6,085 bases of DNA, taken from an uncultured Chloroflexota bacterium (GTDB taxonomy: Bacteria > Chloroflexota > Limnocylindria > Limnocylindrales > CSP1-4). A program made the position numbers and the translations under genes. Below are positions 5,478 through 6,085 of this stretch, piece after piece. Every line of letters starts with the position of its first letter. Within the stretch, counting starts at the first letter, position 1. The notes below the pieces were generated by a model. The model saw only the letters and a list, made by a program, of their open reading frames with translations, did no database searches and was not told the DNA's origin. The stretch spans positions 1-6,085 of the forward strand of contig CAIXZV010000493.1 of NCBI GenBank assembly GCA_903924005.1, given 5' to 3'.

Positions 5478-6041
5478 ATGCACGCTCCGTCAGACCGACA
5501 GGCCAGCAAGACATCTGCCGCGCCCGGGCCTGTCCATGTTCTCGGACCGTTCGCCGTCACCGCGCTGGCTGCCGGCCTTTGGTGGCTTAGCGATCGCTTG
5601 GACGGCATCGGTCCGCTCGACCGCGCGACGTTCGGCTGGTTCGTCGTCATTCCCGTGTGGTTCGCCGCCCCCATCGCAGCGGGCCTTCTGTGGAGATCGC
5701 TTGATCGACATGCGACTGCCATCGCTGCTGCTGCGCTCGCGGCACTTGAAGGGGTCGCAGCCGCGGGCGGGTTCTGGGCATCGGTCGCCTTCCCTGCCTG
5801 CGAAGCGGCGCCTGTCCGCAGCCCGCTCGAGTGGATCCTGCCTTCGGTCCTGGTGGGACTCGTGGTAGGCGGCGGGCTGGCGGTGGGTGGCGTCGCATGC
5901 GCGACCCTGATGCGAGCCGGACGCAGACGATCCGCAATCATCGCCGCGGCATGGATCCAGGCCGCGGTGGTCGCCCTGATCCTGGTCCTCCTCGCTGTGC
6001 TGCTATTCACGGGCGGCTGCCAGCGGCCAGGGACGCCCTGA
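5478..6041 (+). CDS. Small five-helix membrane protein, function unknown
   Basis: I do not recognise this 187-residue protein. It has a short polar N-terminus (MHAPSDRQASKTSAAPG) and then about five hydrophobic segments: residues ~21-38, 51-73, 79-104, 119-144 and 153-178, separated by short polar or Arg-rich turns such as RSLDRH and RAGRRR. There is no cleavable signal peptide, enzyme motif or conserved metal-binding pattern that I can identify; two Cys (108 and 141) are within or near helices, and a third (181) is close to the C-terminus, in a GGC context but not a lipobox. The ATG at 5478 is preferred over the in-frame ATG at 5382 because a purine run AGGGGGG (5468-5474) sits just before it and the candidate promoter lies between the two. 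Its last codons and TGA stop fall inside repeat copy 2. Long frames on the opposite strand are low-complexity shadows. Confidence 0.7.
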   Translation: MHAPSDRQASKTSAAPGPVHVLGPFAVTALAAGLWWLSDRLDGIGPLDRATFGWFVVIPVWFAAPIAAGLLWRSLDRHATAIAAAALAALEGVAAAGGFWASVAFPACEAAPVRSPLEWILPSVLVGLVVGGGLAVGGVACATLMRAGRRRSAIIAAAWIQAAVVALILVLLAVLLFTGGCQRPGTP

Positions 6042-6085
6042 GTCAGCCCGGACTCACTAGGCAGACCGGCGCGCAGGGTTCACAC
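6035..6085 (+). repeat. 51-base repeat, copy 2 (may continue past the window)
   Basis: This is the second copy of the unit at 5273-5323, 47 of 51 bases identical, reaching the last base of the window, so its right boundary is unknown. Its first bases encode the final Pro and the TGA stop (6039-6041) of the membrane protein: the stop codon is the start of the TGAGTC stem arm, pairing with GACTCA at 6051-6056. The unit therefore begins inside a gene here but is wholly intergenic at copy 1. Confidence 0.85.

Noticed and set aside
5318..6010. A 230-codon minus-strand frame opposite the membrane-protein gene
   Set aside because: Composition is low-complexity Ala/Arg/Pro/Thr with no motif. The plus-strand frame has well-formed hydrophobic helices and a good ribosome site.
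6035..6085. A tRNA-like GGTTCAC near the window end
   Set aside because: The T-loop pattern TTCRA is not met (TTCAC), no paired T-stem can be formed within the window, and copy 1 lacks any cloverleaf.

Overview
This is a high-GC bacterial window (G or C at most third codon positions) from ordinary chromosomal housekeeping territory. It holds one partial gene and three complete genes. The organism cannot be named from the sequence alone. A class III cyclase fused to zinc ribbons, a STAND-type ATPase and helical repeats, together with high GC and a UUG-started ribosomal protein S20 with a very long Ala/Lys tail, would fit Chloroflexota or a related terrestrial high-GC lineage. This is a tentative inference.

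Layout. (1) Positions 1-642, plus strand: the last ~213 codons of glucose-6-phosphate isomerase (pgi), with its C-terminal catalytic residues intact; the 5' part lies outside the window. (2) Positions 639-4148, minus strand: a 1169-residue signalling protein made of two zinc ribbons, a class III nucleotidyl cyclase domain, a P-loop ATPase and an all-helical TPR-like C-terminal half. It converges on pgi, and the two stop codons share one CTAG tetranucleotide. (3) Positions 4149-4398: a 250-base divergent intergenic region with weak promoter candidates in both directions and a stem-loop in the presumed S20 leader. (4) Positions 4399-5205, plus strand: rpsT (ribosomal protein S20), read from a TTG codon, with about 170 residues of alanine/lysine/proline-rich tail, followed at once by a strong Rho-independent terminator (5232-5258). 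(5) Positions 5206-5477: an intergenic stretch with the terminator, a 51-base repeat unit, a degenerate partial copy of it, and a 9-bp inverted repeat just before a candidate -10 box. (6) Positions 5478-6041, plus strand: a small five-helix membrane protein of unknown function. Its stop codon lies inside a second copy of the 51-base repeat, which runs to the window edge.

The genes do not form one operon. pgi serves central carbon metabolism, the cyclase is a stand-alone signal-responsive protein, rpsT is monocistronic, and the membrane gene appears to have its own promoter. The two least ordinary features are the histone-H1-like tail on S20 and the 51-base repeat (47/51 identical) bracketing the orphan membrane gene. 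No CRISPR array, transposase, tRNA or rRNA gene was seen.
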